Assembly (NCBI RefSeq): GCF_000420625.1
Contig: NZ_ATVH01000014.1
Coordinates: forward strand, 310,001-374,000
DNA: 64,000 bases
Source of the DNA: Fodinicurvata sediminis DSM 21159
GTDB lineage: Bacteria > Pseudomonadota > Alphaproteobacteria > Kiloniellales > DSM-21159
Direction: 5' to 3'
The translations under genes were made by a program, and so were the position numbers. Positions within the stretch are counted from its first letter, which is position 1; each line of letters opens with the position of its first letter. The notes under the pieces were generated by a model, which was given only the letters and a program-made list of their open reading frames with translations, ran no database searches and was not told the origin of the DNA. Positions 49,974 through 57,639 of the stretch are shown here, in pieces.

Positions 49974-52900
49974 ATGGGAAACACTATCGTATGGCACCGC
50001 AAGGCGACCCGCCCGGCAGAGGCAGGCTGCGCTGGCATCATCACAAAGGGGCGCTGCACGCCAGTCCTTCTCCGCAGTGCCGCGGCCGGTTCCCCTCCAA
50101 CGCCAAGGGGCACCCCGGGTAACGTGGGCGGAACTGCGATACCGGCCCGGCGGCGGAGCCTGTTCTCGGGAAGCGCCCTTGTACTTGTGACGCTCGCACT
50201 GCCGCTGCTGACGCCGACGGCAAGCTTCCTGCCCGGGCACGCCCTGGCCGCCGGCGGCACAGGCGGTGATGGTGGTGGAGGCTCAGCCGGGGCGGGCGGC
50301 ATGGGCGGAACGCTCGATGACTCGAACGGGGACCCCGGCGGTGATGCTGATATTCGCGGTGGCGGCGGTGGCGGCGGCGGTGGTCCCGGTGGCGGTGAGG
50401 GCGGTGATGGCGGCAGCGGATCGGGCATTGACGGCGATGGAGGGGCCGGCGGTGACGGTGGACATCATGGCTCCGATGGAGCCGGCCTACCGTCCGGGGA
50501 TAGCAACGGTTATAATGGAGATGATGGTGTAAAGGGCGGGCCCGACACTAGCACCGCCCCTTATTTCGGCGGTGGCGGCGGGGGTGGAGGCGCCGGCGGC
50601 TTTGGTGCGCTTGTGAGCGATGGGGGAGAGGCTGCTACAGACTCGGGCCAGACCATTGAGGGCGGCGATGGCGGCGATGGCGGCGATGGCGGCGATGGCA
50701 GCTCTGCCAGCGATGACGGCTCTGGCGGCGATGGCGGCTCTGGTGGCGTCGGCCTTTCCTTCTCCGGCAATAGTTTAGATAACAGCGGGAACATTACCGG
50801 CGGAAACGGAGGGGCCGGCGGCAGTGGCGCCCGTAGCGGCGATGGCGGCTCAGGGGGTGTTGGTCTTTCCTTCTCCGGCAACAGTCTCGACAACTACAGA
50901 AACATCATAGGGGGCGCTGGGGGCGCTGGGGGCGATGGAGGTACTGGCGTTCCTGGCGGCAATGGCGGCTCTGGCGGTGCCGGCCTTTCCTTCTCCGGCG
51001 ACAGTCTCGGCAACAGCGGAAACATCACGGGCGGAAACGGAGGCGCAGGCGGCACTGGTGGCATTAGCGGCATTGACGGAGCTGGCGGCGTCGGGTTGGT
51101 CGTGACAAGCGATGGCGCCCATGTCGTCAATGCGGGCACGATCTCGGGCGGTCTGTCGGGCGACGAAAGCAAATGGGCCAACGCGATCCAGATCCAGGGC
51201 AAGGACTCCACCTTGGAGCTGCGCGATGGCTATAACTTTGCAGGCAACGTTGTCGCAAATGGCAATAATATCACGAAACTTGCTCTCGGTGGCTATGCCG
51301 ACAGCAGTTTCGATACCGGTTCCATCGGCATCGGCGAACAGTTCCAGGGCTTCACGAACTTCGAGAAAACCGGCAGCAGTACCTGGACCCTGACGGGCAC
51401 GACAGTGGCGGCCACGCCCTGGACACTGATCGACGGCACGCTGTCGGTCAATTCGGACGCCCAGCTCGGCGATCCCGACGTTGAGCTCACCTTCAAGGGC
51501 GGCACCCTGGCGACCACGGCAACCATAGGAACTGCGCGCACCATGACGCTGGACGGCACCGGTACGTTCGAGGTGGCCGAGGAGACCACGCTCGGTGTGA
51601 GCGGCGATGTCGAGGGTTCAGGCGATCTCGTCAAACAGGGGGCCGGAACGCTCCACCTCGCCGGCACTGGAGGGTACGGCAACACGATCGTCGAGGAGGG
51701 GGGACTGATCGGCGATACGACCTCCATGAGCGGCGATATTACCAACGATGGTGAGGTTGCTTTTTATCAGTCGCGGGACGGGACTTTTGCTGGCGATATC
51801 GGTGGCACTGGCACCATGCGCAAGTTTGGCTTCGGCACACTGACGTTGGCCGGCACCTCGACACTGGATTGGACGATTGACATTGGAAAGCTGCGCAGTG
51901 CAGCCGAGCGCTTTGAAGGGGATACGGTCATCGGCACGGATGGCACCTTCATTCTCGATCAGACCAGCAACGCCCAGTATGCCGGAAAGCTCACGGGTGA
52001 TGGCCAGTTCCGCAAGCAGGGGGATGGCGCCTTGCTTTATATAGGCGATGGATCCGGTTTTACCGGCACCACCACGGTGGCCGACGGCCGGCTGAGCGTT
52101 GGTACGACAAAGGACCCCTCTGAGCTCGGCGGCACGCTTACCGTGGCAGACGGCGCCATACTTGGCGGTTCTGGCCAAGTGGGGACCACAGAAATCACCA
52201 ATGAAGCCACCCTCGCGCCGGGCAATTCCATCGGGGAATTGACCATCGACGGCGACTTGACCTTCGAAGAGGGCTCGATCTTTGAGGTGGAGGTCGACCC
52301 CACCGGCAGCGACAGCGACCATGTCCAGGTTAACGGCACGGCCCATCTGGACGGCACGGTGCAGCACGTCGGTCTGAAGGGAGAATATGATCCCAAGAGC
52401 AGCTACACCATCCTGACGGCAGATCAACTTGAGGGAAACTTCAACGAGGTCGAGTCCGAATACACCTTCCTGGACACGGAGCTGTCCTATAGCGGCAAGT
52501 CAGTCGCCCTGGAGCTGACCCGTAACGACATCAGCTTCAGCGAAACCGGCCAGAGCCGCAACCAACAGGGCACAGGCGCAGCCATCGAGAGCCTGGGGCC
52601 CGGCAATCCGCTCTATGATGCCATCGTCACCTACGTCGGCGATCCGCAGAAGCTCCAGGAAATCCTGGCGCAGCTCTCGGGCGACAGCCATGCCTCCAGC
52701 CAGACGGCCATGAGCCAGATGACACAGATGATCGGGTCCTTCGTGCGCGCCCACAGCCGCGGCCGGGTCTTCGGCGGCACGCAGCTGTCCCGTTCCCCCG
52801 GTGGGGCCAGTCTGCGCGACAACCAGTACGCCACGCTGGGCAGCACGTCTTCCCGGGGCGGCAACCGGGAAACCGAGGCCGGCACGCAGCAGGCGCTGAA

Positions 52901-53735
52901 CAGCCGTGCCTGGGGCCGGGCCTTCGGGACCTGGGGCAAGAACGATGGCGACGACAATGCCCCCGGCAACGAGTATCTCACGGGCGGCTTCCTGATGGGC
53001 CTGGACACCAACCTGGACGGCTGGACCCTGGGCGGCTTTGCCGGCTACAGCCGCTCGGACATCGACAGCGACCGCGCCGGGGCCGGCAGCGACGTGGACA
53101 GCTACCACGCCGGCGTCTATGGCGGGCGCAGCTTCGATGTGGGCGGCCCCGGTGTCCTGGGCCTCAACCTGGGCGCCGGCTTCACCTGGCACGAGACCGA
53201 GGCCCAGCGCCGGGTGAACCTGCCTGGCGATACCCAGAACCTGAGCGCCGACTATTCCGCCCAGAGCTATCAGCTCTTCTCGGAACTCGGTTACCGCATG
53301 GAAAGCGAGGCCGGGGCCCTGGAGCCCTATGCCGGTCTCTCCTATCTGCGCCAGGACACGGAAGGCTACGAGGAAAGCGGCGGATCGGCTGCGCTCATCC
53401 GGGAAAGCAGCACGCGCAACACCTACTACTCCACGCTGGGGCTGCGCGGCGAGACTTCCTTCGCGCTCGAGGACGAGCGCAGCCTCACCCTGCGCGGCGG
53501 GCTTGGCTGGCGCCATGCCTTCGGGGACGTCACACCCACGGTGGAGCAGCGCTTTGCCGGCGGCGAAAGCTTCTCGATCTCCGGCGCCCCCATCGACCGC
53601 GATGCTGCCCTCCTGGAGACCGGCCTGGACCTGGAGCTGTCGGAGACCACCACGCTCTCGCTCGACTACGACGGCCAGCTCTCGGCGAACGCCCAGGAGC
53701 ATACCGGGCGCCTGGAGCTGTCGATCCGCTTCTGA
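49974..53735 (+). CDS. Type Va autotransporter with Gly-rich passenger
   Basis: A 1253-aa secreted surface protein. A long basic n-region precedes a hydrophobic core (LVLVTLALPLL) and a signal cleavage site after HALA (about residue 92). An in-frame GTG at 50124 would give a normal 40-residue signal and may be the true start. The passenger begins with about 300 residues of Gly-Asp-Ser-rich sequence holding three near-identical repeats (LSFSGNSLDNSGNITGG). Then come PATR-type beta-helix repeats (GSGDLVKQGAGTLHLAG, GTGTMRKFGFGTLTLAG). The C-terminal about 275 residues form the 12-strand autotransporter barrel (RAWGRAFGTWGKNDGDD) ending in Phe, as the BAM signal requires. No protease triad was found. 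Adhesion or biofilm roles are likely by family. The adjacent GAF-LytTR gene may regulate it. Confidence 0.9.
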   Translation: MGNTIVWHRKATRPAEAGCAGIITKGRCTPVLLRSAAAGSPPTPRGTPGNVGGTAIPARRRSLFSGSALVLVTLALPLLTPTASFLPGHALAAGGTGGDGGGGSAGAGGMGGTLDDSNGDPGGDADIRGGGGGGGGGPGGGEGGDGGSGSGIDGDGGAGGDGGHHGSDGAGLPSGDSNGYNGDDGVKGGPDTSTAPYFGGGGGGGGAGGFGALVSDGGEAATDSGQTIEGGDGGDGGDGGDGSSASDDGSGGDGGSGGVGLSFSGNSLDNSGNITGGNGGAGGSGARSGDGGSGGVGLSFSGNSLDNYRNIIGGAGGAGGDGGTGVPGGNGGSGGAGLSFSGDSLGNSGNITGGNGGAGGTGGISGIDGAGGVGLVVTSDGAHVVNAGTISGGLSGDESKWANAIQIQGKDSTLELRDGYNFAGNVVANGNNITKLALGGYADSSFDTGSIGIGEQFQGFTNFEKTGSSTWTLTGTTVAATPWTLIDGTLSVNSDAQLGDPDVELTFKGGTLATTATIGTARTMTLDGTGTFEVAEETTLGVSGDVEGSGDLVKQGAGTLHLAGTGGYGNTIVEEGGLIGDTTSMSGDITNDGEVAFYQSRDGTFAGDIGGTGTMRKFGFGTLTLAGTSTLDWTIDIGKLRSAAERFEGDTVIGTDGTFILDQTSNAQYAGKLTGDGQFRKQGDGALLYIGDGSGFTGTTTVADGRLSVGTTKDPSELGGTLTVADGAILGGSGQVGTTEITNEATLAPGNSIGELTIDGDLTFEEGSIFEVEVDPTGSDSDHVQVNGTAHLDGTVQHVGLKGEYDPKSSYTILTADQLEGNFNEVESEYTFLDTELSYSGKSVALELTRNDISFSETGQSRNQQGTGAAIESLGPGNPLYDAIVTYVGDPQKLQEILAQLSGDSHASSQTAMSQMTQMIGSFVRAHSRGRVFGGTQLSRSPGGASLRDNQYATLGSTSSRGGNRETEAGTQQALNSRAWGRAFGTWGKNDGDDNAPGNEYLTGGFLMGLDTNLDGWTLGGFAGYSRSDIDSDRAGAGSDVDSYHAGVYGGRSFDVGGPGVLGLNLGAGFTWHETEAQRRVNLPGDTQNLSADYSAQSYQLFSELGYRMESEAGALEPYAGLSYLRQDTEGYEESGGSAALIRESSTRNTYYSTLGLRGETSFALEDERSLTLRGGLGWRHAFGDVTPTVEQRFAGGESFSISGAPIDRDAALLETGLDLELSETTTLSLDYDGQLSANAQEHTGRLELSIRF
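50733..51070 (+). repeat. Three tandem repeats (37-40 aa) in the autotransporter passenger
   Basis: The segment reading GLSFSG-(N/D)-SL-x-N recurs with spacings of 111 and 120 bp (aligned at 50754, 50865 and 50985), each followed by NITGG-NGGAGG-like Gly-rich linkers. The third copy differs most. The array stays in frame. The surrounding GGCGGCGATG units (about 50660-50740) are shorter low-complexity repeats. Confidence 0.85.
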
Positions 53736-53760
53736 GGAGGCGCGCTGCCGCTGGACGCGA

Positions 53761-54987
53761 TCACAGAACCGTGGCGATCTGCTCCACGGCCCAGTCGATC
53801 TCTTCACGGGTGATCACCAAGGGCGGCGCCAGGCGGATGGTGTCCACGTGGGTTTCCTTGCACAGCAGTCCGCGGTCCTTCAGCGCCTCGCAATAGCGCC
53901 GCGCCCCACCGGCGTCGGCATGAAGCTGGACCGCAATCATCAGACCGCGCCCGCGCACTTCGGCCACGCGGTCACCCAGGGCCTGGCGCAGGCTGTTTTC
54001 GAAGTAGGGGCCCAGTTCGGCGGCATTGTCGATCATGCCTTCGTCCACCAGCACGCGCAGGGCCATGCGTGCCACGGCACAGGCCAGCGGGTTGCCGCCG
54101 AAGGTGCTGCCGTGCTCGCCGGGTTGCAGGACGCCCAGGACCTCGGAATTGGAGAGCACGGCCGAGACGGGGTAGAAGCCGCCTGACAGCGCCTTGCCGA
54201 TCAGGGTCACGTCCGCCTCGATGCCTTCGTGCGCCTCGGCCAGCAGCTTGCCGGTGCGCCCCAGGCCGGTCTGGATCTCGTCGAGGATCAAAGTCGCACC
54301 GTGCTGCGTGCAGAGCTGGCGCATGCGCGTCAGGTAGCCAGCCGGCGGGATGATCACGCCGGCCTCGCCCTGGATCGGCTCGGCCAGCACGGCCACGGTG
54401 TTGGGGGTAAAGGCCGCCTCCAGCGCCTGGGTGTCACCGAAGGGCACCACCTTGAAGCCCGGCGCGAAGGGTCCGAAGCCGCGGCGCGCGTCGGGATCGG
54501 TGCTGAAGCCGACGATGCCCAGGGTGCGGCCGTGGAAGTTGTTGCAGCAGACGATGATCTCGGCCTGGTCCTTCGGCACGCCGCGCACCTCGTAGCCCCA
54601 CTTGCGCACCGCCTTGACCGCGCTCTCCACGGCCTCGGCCCCGCTGTTCATGGGCAGGACCTTGTGCGAACCGGTCAGCTCGCAGACCTCTTCGTAGAAC
54701 AGCGCCAATTGGTCGTTGCGGAAAGCGCGCGAGGTCAGGGTCAGCCTGGCCGACTGTTCGACCAGGGCCTCGCGGATGCGCGGATGGCAATGGCCCTGGT
54801 TCACCGCGGAATAGGCCGCCAGGCAATCCAGGTAGCGCCTGCCCTCGGTGTCCCAGACCCAGACGCCCTCGCCGCGTGACAGGACCACGTCCAGGGGCTT
54901 GTAGTTATGGGCGCCTAGGGCCGATTCCACCTCGATGTAATCGGCCGGCGCCCTGTAGATGCGGCTTTCTTCGCTTGCGGCAGACAT
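53761..54987 (-). CDS. rocD: Ornithine aminotransferase
   Basis: A 408-aa class III PLP aminotransferase giving glutamate-5-semialdehyde from ornithine. The segments [47 protein letters not shown] (PLP Asp) and [16 protein letters not shown] (Schiff-base Lys) are all canonical, and [20 protein letters not shown] is specific for the ornithine group. The ATG at 54987 ([11 protein letters not shown]) is preceded by AAGGAGAAAC. It is 19 bp downstream of a guanidino-hydrolase-like gene, so together they could take arginine to glutamate semialdehyde. The divergent Lrp-type gene probably controls both. Confidence 0.94.
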   Translation of the reverse strand: MSAASEESRIYRAPADYIEVESALGAHNYKPLDVVLSRGEGVWVWDTEGRRYLDCLAAYSAVNQGHCHPRIREALVEQSARLTLTSRAFRNDQLALFYEEVCELTGSHKVLPMNSGAEAVESAVKAVRKWGYEVRGVPKDQAEIIVCCNNFHGRTLGIVGFSTDPDARRGFGPFAPGFKVVPFGDTQALEAAFTPNTVAVLAEPIQGEAGVIIPPAGYLTRMRQLCTQHGATLILDEIQTGLGRTGKLLAEAHEGIEADVTLIGKALSGGFYPVSAVLSNSEVLGVLQPGEHGSTFGGNPLACAVARMALRVLVDEGMIDNAAELGPYFENSLRQALGDRVAEVRGRGLMIAVQLHADAGGARRYCEALKDRGLLCKETHVDTIRLAPPLVITREEIDWAVEQIATVL

Positions 54988-55006
54988 GATGTTTCTCCTT
55001 GCGGGG

Positions 55007-55909
55007 TCAGGCTTCACTGAGGCTGTGGACAGGGGGCGCAGCATCTGGCGCCGCGTGCACGCTGCTGCGGTCCAGACGCAGGGTCATGCAATAGGCGGCC
55101 CCGCCCGACAGGATAAAGGGATCGAGGTCCAGCTCGGTGCAGCGATAGCCGCGCGCTTCGAGTTCCCCTTTCAGACGCGCCGTGCCCTTGGCCATGATGA
55201 TGTCACGGCCCAGGTTGACGGCGTTGAGGCACAGCAAATCGGCTTCCTCCCGTGTGGCCTCTATACGCAGATCCGCGGGCACGCGGCGACGGATCTCCGC
55301 TACCGAAGCATCAGAGAGCGCGCCGGGATGGAAGACCACCTCGCCGCCCGGCAAGGGATAGAAACAGACATCCAGGTGATAATAGCGCGGCGAGACCAGC
55401 TCCAGCGGCACCACAGGAAAGCCGAAATGCGCTTCGAGGGCGGCGGCGGACTCATAAGACGAGCGCTGGCCCCAGCCGACCCAGAAGTGCCGGCGCAGGG
55501 GATCCCAGATGCAGTCACCGGCACCCTCGTGGAAAATGCCCTCGGGCAGCAGGGCCACCTCACGCAGCCGGCCCTGGTCCCTGAGCTGCTCGAAATGGGC
55601 CTGGAAATGCGGCTCCTCCCCCTGGCGTTCCGGATGAAGGAAACGCGCCAGAAGCGCGCGGCCGTCCAGGACCACGGCAGCGTTTGCGGGGAACAGCATG
55701 TCCGGCAGGCCGGTCTGGCCCGGCACCACCTCGACCTTGGCGCCTGCCTGTTCCAGGGCCTTGCGCAGGGCGCTCCAGCACCTCACGGCCTGGCCATGCC
55801 GCTCTGCCGCGGCGGCCGACCAGAGTTCAGGCTTCATCCAGGGATTGATGGCATAGCTGACCTCGTAATGGGTCGGATCGGTCATCAGGAAGGTGGGCAC
55901 AGGTCTCAT
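55007..55909 (-). CDS. Amidinotransferase-fold hydrolase, likely arginine dihydrolase or DDAH-like
   Basis: A 300-aa member of the guanidine-modifying enzyme superfamily. Visible active-site parts: [14 protein letters not shown] with N75, [10 protein letters not shown] near 127-136, H178 in YYHLDVCF, and the nucleophile C274 in [11 protein letters not shown]. Family members turn arginine into citrulline (ADI), methylarginine into citrulline (DDAH), or arginine into ornithine (dihydrolase, as ArgZ/AgrE). The short single-domain form directly upstream of rocD favours the ornithine-forming type, because no ornithine carbamoyltransferase lies nearby. The ATG at 55909 has GGAGG six bases upstream. 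Confidence 0.85.
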   Translation of the reverse strand: MRPVPTFLMTDPTHYEVSYAINPWMKPELWSAAAAERHGQAVRCWSALRKALEQAGAKVEVVPGQTGLPDMLFPANAAVVLDGRALLARFLHPERQGEEPHFQAHFEQLRDQGRLREVALLPEGIFHEGAGDCIWDPLRRHFWVGWGQRSSYESAAALEAHFGFPVVPLELVSPRYYHLDVCFYPLPGGEVVFHPGALSDASVAEIRRRVPADLRIEATREEADLLCLNAVNLGRDIIMAKGTARLKGELEARGYRCTELDLDPFILSGGAAYCMTLRLDRSSVHAAPDAAPPVHSLSEA

Positions 55910-56037
55910 TCACGGCCTCCGGGGAAAACGCGTCTATCCCGGAAGTCTGGTCTCGAAAGCAGTTGGCATAAAGGGCGTGAAGTGCCATTTTCGTCAGCAT
56001 AATTGGCGATATGATATATTTTTCTGGCAGATTGGTA

Positions 56038-56469
56038 ATGACCGCTTCCCTCGACGACACCGACCGACGCTTGATCGCCCTGCTGCGCAGCGACGCCCGC
56101 CTGCCGGCCTCCAGCCTGGCGGCCGAGCTGGGCGTTTCGCGCAGCACCGTGCAGAACCGCATCGAGCGCCTGAAACGCGACGCGCTGCTGCTGGGCTTCA
56201 CCGTGCGCCTGAAGCCCGAGGCCGAACCCGCCCCGGTGCGGGCCATCACCATGATCGAGGTTCAGGGCAAGGCCGCAGAGCGCGTTCTCAAGACCCTGCG
56301 CGGCTTCCCCGAGATCGCCACCCTGCACACCACCAACGGCCGCTGGGACATCGTCGCCGAACTCCACAGCAGCGACCTGGAGGCCTTCGACAAGGCCCTA
56401 AACCGCCTGCGCCTGGTGGAAGGCATCGCCCACACCGAGACCAGCCTGCTGCTGTCCACCTACAAGTAG
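56038..56469 (+). CDS. Lrp/AsnC-family transcriptional regulator
   Basis: A 143-aa leucine-responsive regulator homologue. The HTH region LDDTDRRLIALLRSDARLPASSLAAELGVSRSTVQNRIERL (about 5-45) and the C-terminal RAM ligand domain (about 60-135) with TLHTTNGRWDIVAELHSSDL are both clear. It is divergent from the arginine catabolic pair across a short AT-rich spacer, the typical place for a regulator that responds to arginine or ornithine and controls that pair (inference). The ATG at 56038 begins the conserved domain; an ATG at 56011 is also in frame. Confidence 0.92.
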   Translation: MTASLDDTDRRLIALLRSDARLPASSLAAELGVSRSTVQNRIERLKRDALLLGFTVRLKPEAEPAPVRAITMIEVQGKAAERVLKTLRGFPEIATLHTTNGRWDIVAELHSSDLEAFDKALNRLRLVEGIAHTETSLLLSTYK

Positions 56470-56488
56470 GGCGGGCGCTTCTGTCCCC

Positions 56489-56632
56489 TGCCGGTGCCGA
56501 GACGCTTCGAGGGCCCCTACGGGGCCACCTCAGCGTGAGGGGTTTTATTATTTATTATCAACAATTTAGAGCACCCCTCATGTTGAGGTGCATCCCGCAG
56601 GGGTGCCTCGAAACAGCTTGGTACCGCCGGCA
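56489..56632. repeat. Inverted pair of palindromic repeat elements
   Basis: Two arms of about 55-60 bp (56489-56543 and 56573-56632) are imperfect reverse complements of each other. Each carries TTCGAGG, a G/C-rich core (CCCC-TACGGGG or its match), CACCTCA and TGAGGGGT. An AT-rich spacer of about 30 bp separates them. The TCGAGG...CACCTCA...TGAGGGGT pattern resembles dispersed palindromic repeats common in alphaproteobacteria. It lies between the Lrp-type gene and the AEC gene and could also act as a strong hairpin. Confidence 0.75.
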
Positions 56633-56700
56633 CAACCCGGGCGCACCCCCCGCTTCAAGCCTCGACAAATCGGCTGCAAGACACGAAAGTGCGCGCCGTC

Positions 56701-57639
56701 ATGAATGCCATTCTCAACGTCGTCCTGCCCGTCTTCGGAATCATGCTGGCCGGTTACCTGGTGGGCCGTGCACGGATTCTGGGCGAGGACTCTGGCCGTG
56801 CGCTGAACGGCTTCGTCTACTACGTGGCCCTGCCGGCGCTGTTCTTCGGCTCCATGGCCGACGTGCCGCTGGCGCGGATCTTCAACTGGCCCCTGATCCT
56901 GTCGTTCGGCGGCGGGTTGCTGGTCACCTTCCTCTTCTCCATCGCCGTGGCCCTGGTCTTCTTCCGCGGGCGCTTCGGCGAGGTCTCGATGCACGGCCTG
57001 ACGGCCATCTTCTCCAACACCGGCTACATGGGCGTGCCGCTGCTGCAGATTGCCTTCGGGCAACAGGGTGTGCTGGCGGCCGTCATCACCACGGTCATCA
57101 CCGCGGTGGTGGTCATCGGCATCGGCGTCATCCTGCTGGAAACCGACCGCCACCAGGGCAGCGCGCCGCGCGTCATCGCCCGCAATGTCAGCCTGGGCCT
57201 GGCAAAGAACCCGCTGATTCTCTCGGCTCTGGCCGGCATCCTCTATTCCTGGAGCGGCCTGCCCCTGCCCCAGCCGGTCGCCACCTTTATGGAGCTGACC
57301 GGCAATGCCGCCGCCCCGGCCGCGCTGTTTGCCATCGGCCTGTTCATGGTGGGCAAGTCGCTGACCGAGGGCATGCGCGAGGTTGTCTGGATCTCCTCGC
57401 TGAAACTGCTGGTCGCCCCCCTGGTCACGGCCTGGCTGGCCTATTCGGTCCTGGGCATGCAGGGCGTGGACGCCAAGGCCGCGATCATCCAGGCGGCCCT
57501 GCCCACGGGTGCGCTGATGTTCGTCCTGGCCCAGCAGTACGGCGTCTATGTCCAGCGCGCCACCTCTGTGATCCTGGTCTCCACCGTGCTGTCGGTCCTG
57601 ACCCTCTCGGCACTGTTCGTCCTGCTGGGCGTGCAGTAG
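56701..57639 (+). CDS. AEC-family transporter (auxin efflux carrier type)
   Basis: A 312-aa carrier with ten predicted helices, two sets of five. Typical pieces are LPVFGIMLAGYLVGRARIL, LNGFVYYVALPALFFGSMA, and IFSNTGYMGVPLLQIAFGQ. Members export or exchange malate, auxin-like acids and other organic anions; the substrate here is unknown. The ATG at 56701 is used; GTG at 56689 is four codons upstream and equally unsupported by a ribosome site. Its stop codon directly abuts the stop of the convergent helicase gene. Confidence 0.9.
   Translation: MNAILNVVLPVFGIMLAGYLVGRARILGEDSGRALNGFVYYVALPALFFGSMADVPLARIFNWPLILSFGGGLLVTFLFSIAVALVFFRGRFGEVSMHGLTAIFSNTGYMGVPLLQIAFGQQGVLAAVITTVITAVVVIGIGVILLETDRHQGSAPRVIARNVSLGLAKNPLILSALAGILYSWSGLPLPQPVATFMELTGNAAAPAALFAIGLFMVGKSLTEGMREVVWISSLKLLVAPLVTAWLAYSVLGMQGVDAKAAIIQAALPTGALMFVLAQQYGVYVQRATSVILVSTVLSVLTLSALFVLLGVQ

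Noticed and set aside
50250-51070. CRISPR-like array
   Set aside because: The repeats are in-frame Gly/Asp codons inside a coding sequence, with no regular spacer of unique sequence.
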